From an uncultured bacterium (GTDB taxonomy: Bacteria; Patescibacteriota; Minisyncoccia; Phycocordibacterales; UBA9973): a stretch of 5,700 nt of DNA. The translations under genes were made by a program, and so were the position numbers. The stretch spans positions 1-5,700 of the forward strand of contig CAIQBF010000106.1 in assembly GCA_903869975.1 (NCBI GenBank), read 5' to 3'. Of this stretch, positions 1-4,989 are shown one piece after another. Below the pieces are notes generated by a model. It was not told the origin of the DNA. It did no database searches and was given only the letters and a program-made list of their open reading frames with translations. The number at the start of each line of letters is the position of its first letter. Positions within the stretch are counted from its first letter, which is position 1.

Positions 1-591
1 GAAGAAATATTGAAGCGCATGAAAAAGAACACGCGCTACTCTATCCGTCACGCAGAAGAAAAAGGTGTGACCGTACAGGAGATGAATAGCGCTGAAGGAT
101 TTAAGATTTTTTCTGATCTGTACTTTTCGACCGCGAATCGGCAGCAGTACCACGGCCATACGCGAAAATATCATGAGACGATTTGGAAGACACTCTCCGA
201 GGCGGGCATCGCCCGCCTCTACGTCGCTTTTTATGAAGGCCGCCCGCAAGCTGCCTTTGAAATATTTTTCTGGCATGATCGTGCCTACTATCCATACAGC
301 GGCAGTGCTTCGACCGATCGCAGTATTCCTTCGACGCAGTATCTTATGTGGCATGTTATTCGTGCCGCAAAAGAACACGGAGCAAAAACTCTCGATCTCT
401 GGGGTAGCTTGCCTGAGGTGTATGACAAGAAGCATCCGTGGGCTGGATTCACTCTCTTCAAGAGCGGGTTCGGCACGCGTTTTGTACACATGACGCCGAG
501 CCATGACCAAGTCGTCATGCCCGTACTCTATCTTCTGTACTCCATAGCCTACAAAATACGCAGTCTTATTTGGAAAGGTGGCGGCCTCTAG
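1..591 (+). CDS. FemA/FemB/FemX-like peptidoglycan aminoacyltransferase (C-terminal part)
   Basis: The frame is open from the left edge to a TAG at 589-591, giving 196 visible residues. Family members are usually about 330-350 residues, so roughly the first 40% lies outside the window; the TTG at 10 is internal, not the start. Recognisable FemAB features are the basic patch KKNTRYSIRHAEEKGV near the left edge, a YYPYSGSAS...STQYLMWHVIRAAKEHG segment, then LDLWG and the C-terminal GFTLFKSGFGTRFVH signature, where the acyltransferase core closes. Known role of the family: transfer of an amino acid from aminoacyl-tRNA to the stem peptide of lipid II at the inner membrane face, making interpeptide bridges. 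The end (about the last 25 residues) is hydrophobic then basic (VLYLLYSIAYKIRSLIWK), consistent with membrane association. Which amino acid is added cannot be read here, and some distant relatives act on other substrates. No clear strong terminator follows; the next gene has its own promoter. Confidence 0.85.
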   Translation, partial: EEILKRMKKNTRYSIRHAEEKGVTVQEMNSAEGFKIFSDLYFSTANRQQYHGHTRKYHETIWKTLSEAGIARLYVAFYEGRPQAAFEIFFWHDRAYYPYSGSASTDRSIPSTQYLMWHVIRAAKEHGAKTLDLWGSLPEVYDKKHPWAGFTLFKSGFGTRFVHMTPSHDQVVMPVLYLLYSIAYKIRSLIWKGGGL

Positions 592-598
592 AATGTCT

Positions 599-627
599 CA
601 AAAACCCTTTAATATAAAGCCTTTTTG
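599..627. repeat. Imperfect A/T-rich inverted repeat after the FemAB-like gene
   Basis: CAAAAA (599-604) is complementary to TTTTTG (622-627), and CTTTA (607-611) to TAAAG (615-619) across an ATA loop, with two C-C mismatches between the two stem parts. It could act as a weak terminator for the FemAB-like gene, since T622-T626 follows the inner stem, or as an operator, because its right arm overlaps the -35 box at 625-630. The stem is A/U-rich and interrupted, so neither role is secure. Confidence 0.3.
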
Positions 628-653
628 ACAATGTGGCGCTTTTTTCATATACT
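625..653 (+). promoter_or_regulatory. Strong sigma70-type promoter for greA
   Basis: A perfect -35 TTGACA (625-630) is followed after exactly 17 bp by TATACT (648-653), a 5/6 match to the -10 consensus. Transcription would start near 660, about 120 nt upstream of the greA ATG. The spacer has a T-run at 640-645. This is the best promoter in the window, consistent with high constitutive expression of a housekeeping gene. Confidence 0.75.
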
Positions 654-659
654 AGAGCG

Positions 660-781
660 TCCGTAAAAAGCCCCTCGCGCAGCTGTCCTGCCCGACGGGC
701 TTTCGATTGATTGACCTTTACGAAGCACATTAACCGTGCAGGTCGCTATGGCCTGCCATCGTCCGAAAGGACTCCGAATTT
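660..781 (+). promoter_or_regulatory. Structured 5' leader of greA
   Basis: About 120 nt lie between the predicted start of transcription and the greA ATG, long for such a compact genome, and no ORF is evident there. Several complementary segments can be seen. AAAGCCC (667-673) pairs with GGGCTTT (697-703). GCCC (690-693) pairs with GGGC (697-700), which would compete with the first stem. GCAGG (738-742) can pair with CCTGC at 752-756 or with CCTGC at 687-691. GTCC at 685-688 or 761-764 can pair with GGAC (769-772). Mutually exclusive pairings of this type fit an attenuator or a translational switch, but short GC-rich words can also match by chance. The AAAGCCC/GGGCTTT stem has only three T's after it, so it is not a canonical terminator. 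I do not recognise a known riboswitch class. In E. coli the greA leader also yields small RNAs (GraL); any parallel is inference. Confidence 0.4.
761..781 (+). promoter_or_regulatory. greA ribosome binding site inside a GNRA tetraloop hairpin
   Basis: GTCC (761-764), GAAA (765-768) and GGAC (769-772) form a perfect 4-bp stem with a GNRA-type tetraloop. The likely Shine-Dalgarno sequence AAAGGA (766-771) lies partly in the loop and partly in the 3' arm, 10 nt before the ATG at 782. It supports that start codon and suggests that ribosome access depends on opening this small hairpin. Confidence 0.55.
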
Positions 782-1246
782 ATGCAAAACCAGAGTTACA
801 TTACGAGCGAAAAGAAGATCGAACTTGAAAAAGAGCTCGTCACGCTCCAGACCACAAAACGCAAAGAAATCCTTGAGGCCCTTGAGTTTGCCAAATCACT
901 TGGCGATCTTTCCGAAAATGCTGAATACCACCAGGCTCGCGAAGAACAGGGAAAGCTCGAAGAACGCATTTCCGCTATCGAAGAGACTCTTCGTGTCTCG
1001 CTTGTCATCAAGAAGCATCACTCTACAACGGTAGAAGTCGGATCGACTGTTACCGTTCAGAAAGAAGGCGACAAAAACAAGCAGACATTTCAGATTGTGG
1101 GCTCAGAAGAGGCGGATTTCGCTACTGGCCGCATCTCAAACAATTCTCCGCTTGGCATGGCGCTTCGCGGCAAGAAACCTGGCGACAAAGCCACGCTCAA
1201 AACACCAAAAGGCGAGACCGTGTACAAAGTCATCGGTATCGAATAA
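782..1246 (+). CDS. greA: Transcription elongation factor GreA
   Basis: A 154-residue protein, close to the usual GreA length of about 158. GreA enters the RNA polymerase secondary channel and stimulates cleavage of backtracked transcripts. The N-terminal antiparallel coiled coil spans about residues 8-76 and carries the tip motif GDLSENAEYHQAREEQGKLE. Its acidic residues D42 and E45 correspond to E. coli D41 and E44, which help hold the catalytic magnesium, so the protein should be active and is not an inhibitory homologue. The C-terminal FKBP-like domain (about residues 80-154) contains the family signature ISNNSPLGMALRGKKPGD and ends in YKVIGIE. The ATG at 782 is chosen because the family begins at this point and a Shine-Dalgarno sequence precedes it. 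The gene appears monocistronic: its own strong promoter and structured leader upstream, an intrinsic terminator downstream. No key residue is missing. Confidence 0.97.
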   Translation: MQNQSYITSEKKIELEKELVTLQTTKRKEILEALEFAKSLGDLSENAEYHQAREEQGKLEERISAIEETLRVSLVIKKHHSTTVEVGSTVTVQKEGDKNKQTFQIVGSEEADFATGRISNNSPLGMALRGKKPGDKATLKTPKGETVYKVIGIE

Positions 1247-1261
1247 GAGAAACGTTCCCTC

Positions 1262-1293
1262 AAAAAGCACCCTTTCAAATATGGGTGCTTTTT
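1262..1293 (+). terminator. Intrinsic terminator after greA
   Basis: AAAAAGCACCC (1262-1272) and GGGTGCTTTTT (1283-1293) form a perfect 11-bp stem with a 10-nt loop, ending in five T's that form part of the stem. It begins 15 nt after the greA stop. The A-tract on the left arm means it could also work on the opposite strand, but no minus-strand gene approaches it. Confidence 0.85.
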
Positions 1294-1301
1294 GCTACAC
1301 T
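1293..1301 (+). promoter_or_regulatory. Possible extended -10 promoter giving a near-leaderless lysS mRNA
   Basis: TGCTACACT fits an extended -10 element (TGn followed by TACACT, 1296-1301). The hexamer 17 bp upstream (TTTCAA, 1273-1278) is a poor -35. Transcription would begin around 1308-1309, just 2-3 nt before the lysS ATG at 1311, which agrees with the absence of any Shine-Dalgarno sequence there. The element directly abuts the greA terminator, whose last T (1293) is the T of TGn. Sequence match only. Confidence 0.4.
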
Positions 1302-1310
1302 TTCGCTCAT

Positions 1311-3233
1311 ATGGCATCAATAGAAGAACTTCGCGCAACGCACATCGAAAAACTCAATGTTTTGAAAGCTGCCGGCATGAACCCGTATCCAGCCAAGGTG
1401 CACCGCGATTACTCTGTCGAGTATGTACGTGATGCGTTTACTTCGCTTGAATCAGAGGGGGAATCGTACTCTATTGCCGGACGCATCATGGCTATCCGCG
1501 GACAAGGAGCGATCCTTTTCGTCGTGCTTGAGGACGGCACTGGACGCTTCCAGTGTGTATTCAAGAAAGACACAATGGAAGACAAGCTTTTTACGCTCTT
1601 TAGCGACGCTGTAGATATTGGCGACTTCGTTTCGGTGACGGGTACTTTCTTTACGACTGAGCGTGGTGAAAAATCTTTGCTTGCGACGAGCTGGCAGATG
1701 GCTACAAAGTCGATTCTTCCACTACCAGAAAAATGGCACGGTATTACCGATCCTGATGAGCGCTTCCGCAAACGCTATCTGGATATCGTCATGAATCCAG
1801 AACTTCGCCAGATGTTTGAAAAGAAAGCGGCATTCTGGAAAGCGACTCGCAACTTCATGCTTGATCGCGGATTCCTCGAAGTAGAGACGCCGACACTTGA
1901 GCTCACAACCGGTGGCGCCGAAGCAAACCCATTCAAGACGCATCACAAAGATTTCGATGTTGCGGTCTTCCTCCGTATATCTATCGGCGAGCTCTGGCAG
2001 AAACGCCTCATGGCCGCTGGGTTTCCAAAAACATTCGAAGTTGGACGTGCATACCGCAACGAGGGTACGAGTCCGGAGCACCTACAAGAATTCACCAACA
2101 TGGAATTCTACTGGGCATACGCTGACTACAAAGACGGCATGAAAATCTGTCAGCAGTTGTACCAGCACGTCGCTATGGAAGTATTCGGCAAGACCGAATT
2201 CACGACGCGTGGACACACTTTTGACCTCGCGGGTGAATGGCCAGTCGTAGACTATGTAGACGAAATCGAGAAGCAGACTGGCGTCAACGTGCTCACTGCA
2301 CAAGACGGCGAAATGAAGGCGAAGCTCGACGAGCTCAAGGTCAAGTATGACGGTACGAACCGTGAACGTCTCACGGATACGCTCTGGAAATACTGCCGCA
2401 AAAATATTGCTGGACCCGCTTTTCTCGTGCATCATCCAAAACTCGTATCTCCGCTTGCCAAGGAATCGGTTGAGCGTCCAGGTACTGTCGAACGCTTTCA
2501 GATACTGCTTGCCGGATCAGAAGTAGGAAATGGATTTTCAGAATTGAACGATCCTGTCGATCAGCGTGCACGCTTCGAGCTTCAGCAGAAACTCATCGAG
2601 AGTGGCGACGAGGAAGCCATGATGCCTGAATGGGAATTTGTGGATATGCTCGAACACGGCATGCCGCCAACCTGCGGATTCGGATTCGGCGAGCGCCTAT
2701 TCGCGTTCTTCGTAGACAAGCCAATCCGCGAGACACAGCTCTTTCCGCTCATGCGTCCAAAAGGCGAGCATGCGGGAGAAGGAAAGTCCGGCAAGAACAA
2801 GAAGGACGCCAAGGAAACCATGGTTGCTGTTGCGCTCGTAAACAAAGGTGCTGCGCTCGCACCATGGCAGGAAATGAATACCGTGAGTCACCTCAACGCG
2901 GCGTTTGGCGCACGCATGGGTCGCGGACTTTTTACAAAAGATACCGTCGCCACAAAAGATGGCAAGAACATCAAACTTAATATCAAGAATGCAATTGTCA
3001 TCAAGACCGCAGACGACAGCCGCGCACTTTTTGCGCTCGCAAACGAGGCAGCTGCAGCAGGTCTTGAAGTAGATTACTTCACTCGCGAAATGCTCGAAAC
3101 CACCAATGACAAAAAAGTCGCAGAAATGACGGCGACCAAGAACGCAGACGAAGTGGAGTATCTTGGTGTGTTGGTCTATGGAGGCAAAAAGAGCGTGGAT
3201 GAACTAACAGAAAAATTTGCTCGATTTTCGTAA
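1311..3233 (+). CDS. lysS: Class II lysyl-tRNA synthetase fused to a C-terminal DUF2000/PTH2-like domain
   Basis: A 640-residue protein; ordinary bacterial LysRS is about 500. It attaches lysine to tRNA-Lys in the cytoplasm. Order of parts: N-terminal helix and OB-fold anticodon-binding domain (about 1-140), then HGITDPDERFRKRYLD (143-158), motif 1 around FMLDRGFLEVETPTL (182-196), motif 2 FEVGRAYRNEG...EFTNMEFYWAY (242-270), SEVGNGFSELNDP (403-415), and motif 3 with GFGFGERLF then IRETQLFPLMRPK (456-484). A Gly/Lys-rich linker (about 485-501) leads into the extra domain (about 502-640). The lysine-pocket Glu after LRI, the motif 2 R249 and E251, and the motif 3 R462 are present. Two departures from E. 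coli LysRS stand out: SPEHLQEF in place of SVRHNPEF in motif 2, and a motif 3 glycine segment one residue shorter. The ATG at 1311 matches the family N-terminus (MASIEELRATHIEKL); the longer open frame from 1095 lies inside greA and is rejected. It appears to be transcribed alone between two terminators. Confidence 0.95.
   Translation: MASIEELRATHIEKLNVLKAAGMNPYPAKVHRDYSVEYVRDAFTSLESEGESYSIAGRIMAIRGQGAILFVVLEDGTGRFQCVFKKDTMEDKLFTLFSDAVDIGDFVSVTGTFFTTERGEKSLLATSWQMATKSILPLPEKWHGITDPDERFRKRYLDIVMNPELRQMFEKKAAFWKATRNFMLDRGFLEVETPTLELTTGGAEANPFKTHHKDFDVAVFLRISIGELWQKRLMAAGFPKTFEVGRAYRNEGTSPEHLQEFTNMEFYWAYADYKDGMKICQQLYQHVAMEVFGKTEFTTRGHTFDLAGEWPVVDYVDEIEKQTGVNVLTAQDGEMKAKLDELKVKYDGTNRERLTDTLWKYCRKNIAGPAFLVHHPKLVSPLAKESVERPGTVERFQILLAGSEVGNGFSELNDPVDQRARFELQQKLIESGDEEAMMPEWEFVDMLEHGMPPTCGFGFGERLFAFFVDKPIRETQLFPLMRPKGEHAGEGKSGKNKKDAKETMVAVALVNKGAALAPWQEMNTVSHLNAAFGARMGRGLFTKDTVATKDGKNIKLNIKNAIVIKTADDSRALFALANEAAAAGLEVDYFTREMLETTNDKKVAEMTATKNADEVEYLGVLVYGGKKSVDELTEKFARFS
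2814..3230 (+). other. DUF2000 / peptidyl-tRNA hydrolase 2-like domain at the LysRS C-terminus
   Basis: Residues 502-640 of LysS resemble stand-alone DUF2000 proteins. The resemblance covers an opening strand and helix TMVAVALVNKG...WQEMNTVSHLNAAFG (503-533), DGKNIKLN (550-557), a central strand AIVIKTAD (561-568), GLEVDYFTREM (584-594) and the closing YLGVLVYGGKKSVDELT (617-633). From memory, DUF2000 proteins share the fold of type 2 peptidyl-tRNA hydrolases and have no firmly assigned biochemical role. The domain is in frame with LysRS with no stop or frameshift, and a charged flexible linker precedes it, so this looks like a genuine fusion. A role in binding, proofreading or recycling tRNA-Lys is plausible only by analogy; whether a hydrolase active site is present cannot be judged by eye. 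Confidence 0.75.
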
Positions 3234-3259
3234 CAGGTCTTATTTAAGGTTCATATAAT

Positions 3260-3292
3260 AAAACTTCCAGATTTTTTTAATCTGGAAGTTTT
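3260..3292. terminator. Strong, potentially bidirectional intrinsic terminator after lysS
   Basis: The 14-bp arms 3260-3273 and 3279-3292 are perfectly complementary around a TTTTT loop (3274-3278). On the plus strand the arm runs into more T's to 3295, ending lysS transcription about 60 nt after its stop. On the minus strand the hairpin is followed by a T-rich tail (TTTTATTATAT), so it could equally end a convergent minus-strand transcript. Confidence 0.93.
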
Positions 3293-3492
3293 TTTGTTGG
3301 AGGTTGATCGGGGTCGAATGTTGTGTTGTCTCGCATGTTAAGGGGGCAGCCTGCATCGAAATCTGCATATAATATTCCTCCCTCGATTGTGTCGGGGACT
3401 AGGCCGGTTGTTTCGGGAACGGTTGCTCCCCAAAACCAAGGCCGGGGTGTTTCTGGATTAGAGACACCAACGATTTGTGCATACGTCATCAT
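3277..3492 (-). CDS. Possible small hypothetical protein, 71 residues
   Basis: A minus-strand frame with two ATGs in tandem (from 3492 and 3489) reads to a TAA whose bases (3279-3277) fall at the loop of the lysS terminator; the last five codons (KKLPD) are the terminator arm itself. The product is soluble-looking, with no signal peptide or membrane segment, rich in Pro, Thr and Asp, and contains PRPWFWGATVPETTG and DAGCPLNMRDN with one Cys and two Trp. I do not recognise a family. In favour: a promoter-like pair upstream on the same strand, a terminator exactly at its end, and otherwise unexplained DNA. Against: no Shine-Dalgarno sequence, and codon choice (CCC, CGG, CTA, TTA, ATA) unlike greA or lysS, so it may be foreign, fast-evolving or not coding. 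The competing plus-strand frame here is less protein-like. Confidence 0.4.
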   Translation of the reverse strand: MMTYAQIVGVSNPETPRPWFWGATVPETTGLVPDTIEGGILYADFDAGCPLNMRDNTTFDPDQPPTKKLPD

Positions 3493-3522
3493 AAAGAAAA
3501 ATTTAAATGTTAGTTAAGGAGA

Positions 3523-3552
3523 ATCATACAACAGAAAAGCAATACCCGTCAA
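3523..3552 (-). promoter_or_regulatory. Promoter-like sequence for the small minus-strand ORF
   Basis: Read on the minus strand, TTGACG (3552-3547, 5/6 to the -35 consensus) is followed after 18 bp by TATGAT (3528-3523, 5/6 to the -10 consensus). The expected start near 3516 lies about 24 nt before the ATG at 3492. It points away from mraZ, so the 3493-3590 gap would hold the upstream part of two divergent transcription units. Confidence 0.4.
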
Positions 3553-3589
3553 AGTTTCCCCTCGTGAGTTATCCACCTTTTTGCTAGGT

Positions 3590-3637
3590 AAAGTGGGACA
3601 AAGTGGAGTAAAATACTAAGCAAGTGGGGAATTGTGG
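3590..3637 (+). promoter_or_regulatory. MraZ box: four GTGG repeats in helical register
   Basis: The repeats are AAAGTGGGAC from 3590, AAAGTGGAGT from 3600, CAAGTGGGGA from 3621 and ATTGTGGGAG from 3631. The unit starts are 10, 21 and 10 bp apart, so all four sites face the same side of the helix. MraZ is known to bind tandem repeats with a GTGG/TGGG core in front of its own operon in E. coli and AAAGTG-type repeats in mollicutes. The last repeat runs into the mraZ Shine-Dalgarno sequence (GGAG, 3637-3640), so MraZ binding could block both promoter and leader start. An opposite-strand relative, CCACCTTT, lies at 3573-3580. Confidence 0.75.
3609..3614 (+). promoter_or_regulatory. Candidate -10 element of the mraZ operon
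   Basis: TAAAAT lies between MraZ repeats 2 and 3, where the 10-bp repeat pattern is interrupted, as expected if RNA polymerase needs that space. No good -35 lies 16-18 bp upstream; TTGCTA (3581-3586) is 22 bp away. Transcription would start near 3621, giving a leader of about 32 nt that carries repeats 3 and 4. Confidence 0.3.
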
Positions 3638-3652
3638 GAGAAGAAAAAACAT

Positions 3653-4087
3653 ATGCTAATCGGCGAATACATACACAGCATCGACGAAAAAAACCGGGTA
3701 TCGCTTCCGGTGAAGTTTAAGACCGAGCTTGGCAAGAAGATCGTGCTCGCGCCGGGTCTCGACAACTCGATCTTCATGTTCAGTCTCAGTGAGTGGGAAA
3801 AGATCTCGAGCAAGCTCGCAGATAATTCGATGCTCCAGGCAGACAATCGAAGTTTCAACCGCTTCATGTTTGGTGGAGCTCAGGAGGTAGAAGTAGACAG
3901 TGCTGGGCGCATTCTCATTCCCGATTTTTTGAAGCTTCGCACGAAGCTCTCTGGTAAGGTCGCCATCATCGGCGTTCAGAACCGGGCAGAAATCTGGAAT
4001 GAGAGGGCGTGGGCAAAGTATAAGGCAGGTGTCGAAGAGCAGGCAGATACTCTCGCAGAAAAGCTCGGCAGCGTCGGAGCCCTATAA
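3653..4087 (+). CDS. mraZ: Transcriptional regulator MraZ
   Basis: A 144-residue protein, the normal MraZ length. MraZ is a ring-forming DNA-binding protein of the SpoVT/AbrB superfamily that controls the dcw (division and cell wall) cluster, usually repressing its own promoter. Two AbrB-like halves are visible: the first with MLIGEYIHSIDEKNRVSLP (residues 1-19), the second with VEVDSAGRILIP (79-90). Each half normally carries a DxxGR DNA-contact motif; the second is intact (D82-R86), while the first reads DEKNR with Asn in place of Gly at residue 14. The ATG at 3653 is preferred over the upstream TTG at 3632 because the family starts at this MxxGEY/xHxxD pattern and GGAG (3637-3640) precedes it by 12 nt. 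The upstream GTGG repeats are the expected autoregulatory target. rsmH follows after 5 nt. Confidence 0.95.
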   Translation: MLIGEYIHSIDEKNRVSLPVKFKTELGKKIVLAPGLDNSIFMFSLSEWEKISSKLADNSMLQADNRSFNRFMFGGAQEVEVDSAGRILIPDFLKLRTKLSGKVAIIGVQNRAEIWNERAWAKYKAGVEEQADTLAEKLGSVGAL

Positions 4088-4092
4088 AATAT

Positions 4093-4989
4093 ATGCATCA
4101 CGTCCCTGTACTTTTGAAAGAGACTATCGATGGACTTCAGCTTGTGGCGGGAGCGACTGTTGTCGATGCCACGCTTGGCGCAGGAGGACACTCGAGCGAG
4201 ATCGTACGCAGGTTCGGAAAGACTGTCCGCGTTGTCGGATTCGATCTCGACAGCGGCGCTCTTGCGATCGCGAGTGCTGCACTCAAGGAGCTTGGTGCCG
4301 ACTTTCTTCCTGTACATGCAAACTTTCGCACAATGCTCGCTTCATGCGAGGCACAGGGAATTACGGAAGTCGATGCTGTCTTGTTTGATCTCGGTATCTC
4401 CTCTATGGAGATCGGCGAATCAGGAAGAGGATTCTCCTTCAAGTACGACGAGCCGCTCCTCATGACTCTTACGAATCCGATCACCGAGGACACGCTCACG
4501 GCTCGCGAAGTAGTGAACAGCATGTCAGAGAAGGAGCTCGCCGACATTATCTATCAATACGGAGAAGAGCGGTACAGCCGCCAGATCGCGAAAGTGATAT
4601 CGGTCGTACGCCGGAGAGAGAAGATCACCTCAAGCCTCCAGCTAGCCGAGATCGTCGCGGATTCGGTACCGGCAAGCTATCGGAACGGACGCATCAATCC
4701 AGCCACCAAGACGTTCCAAGCACTCCGCATGTATGTCAACGATGAGCTCGGCGCAGCGGAAGAGGGAATCAGAGCCGCATGGCAGATGCTCAAACCAGGA
4801 GGACGCCTCGCAGTCATCACCTTCCACAGTCTCGAAGATCGGCTCGTCAAAAATCTCTTCAAAGAAATTACAAAAGAACAGGGAACCATCATTACCAAGA
4901 AGCCGATACCGCCTACACGCACAGAAATTATTGCCAACCCACGGTCGCGGAGCGCAAAACTAAGAATCATCCAAAAAAATGAAAAATAA
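4093..4989 (+). CDS. rsmH: 16S rRNA (cytosine-1402-N4) methyltransferase RsmH
   Basis: A 298-residue protein, within the usual 300-315 range. RsmH uses S-adenosylmethionine to methylate N4 of C1402 in the decoding centre of 16S rRNA. The start MHHVPVLLKETIDGL is typical of the family. The SAM site is DATLGAGGHS (25-34) followed by GFDLD (49-53), then FDLGISS (98-104) with the RGFSF motif (112-116). Further signatures are EERYSRQIAKVI (158-169), INPATKTFQALRMYVNDEL (201-219), FHSLEDR (244-250) and the C-terminal NPRSRSAKLRI. Where many homologues read PLDMRM, this one reads PLLMTL (121-126), which looks like lineage variation. The gene starts 5 nt after mraZ, with only a weak distant GGAG (4076-4079) as a possible Shine-Dalgarno sequence, so translation is probably coupled to mraZ. 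Its end overlaps the next gene by 11 nt. Confidence 0.97.
   Translation: MHHVPVLLKETIDGLQLVAGATVVDATLGAGGHSSEIVRRFGKTVRVVGFDLDSGALAIASAALKELGADFLPVHANFRTMLASCEAQGITEVDAVLFDLGISSMEIGESGRGFSFKYDEPLLMTLTNPITEDTLTAREVVNSMSEKELADIIYQYGEERYSRQIAKVISVVRRREKITSSLQLAEIVADSVPASYRNGRINPATKTFQALRMYVNDELGAAEEGIRAAWQMLKPGGRLAVITFHSLEDRLVKNLFKEITKEQGTIITKKPIPPTRTEIIANPRSRSAKLRIIQKNEK

Noticed and set aside
10..591. TTG at 10 as the start of a complete 193-residue gene
   Set aside because: The frame stays open to position 1, and the protein begins in the middle of the FemAB core, so it is a truncated view of a longer gene.
667..703. Rho-independent terminator within the greA leader
   Set aside because: The AAAGCCC/GGGCTTT stem has a 23-nt loop and only three T's after it, so it does not fit a canonical terminator; kept as leader structure.
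755..781. Possible hammerhead ribozyme at the GTCCGAAAGGAC hairpin
   Set aside because: The hairpin resembles stem II of hammerheads, but the CTGATGA core before it and the following GAAA core strand are missing.
1095..1310. N-terminal extension of lysS reaching back into greA
   Set aside because: The frame is open by chance through greA and the terminator. Its 72 extra residues are basic and unlike LysRS, and the family start fits ATG 1311.
3254..3259. Perfect TATAAT hexamer just after lysS
   Set aside because: No acceptable -35 lies 16-18 bp upstream, and transcription would start inside the terminator hairpin at 3260-3292, so it is most likely an A/T-rich coincidence.
3323..3517. Plus-strand frame of 64 codons opposite the small minus-strand ORF
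   Set aside because: It has a non-ATG start, no Shine-Dalgarno sequence or promoter, and a less protein-like composition than the minus-strand frame, and it begins just after a strong terminator.
3569..3577. DnaA-box-like TTATCCACC
   Set aside because: It matches 8 of 9 bases of TTATCCACA but stands alone, without the cluster or A/T-rich element of an origin; its CCACC is better explained as an inverted relative of the MraZ repeats.
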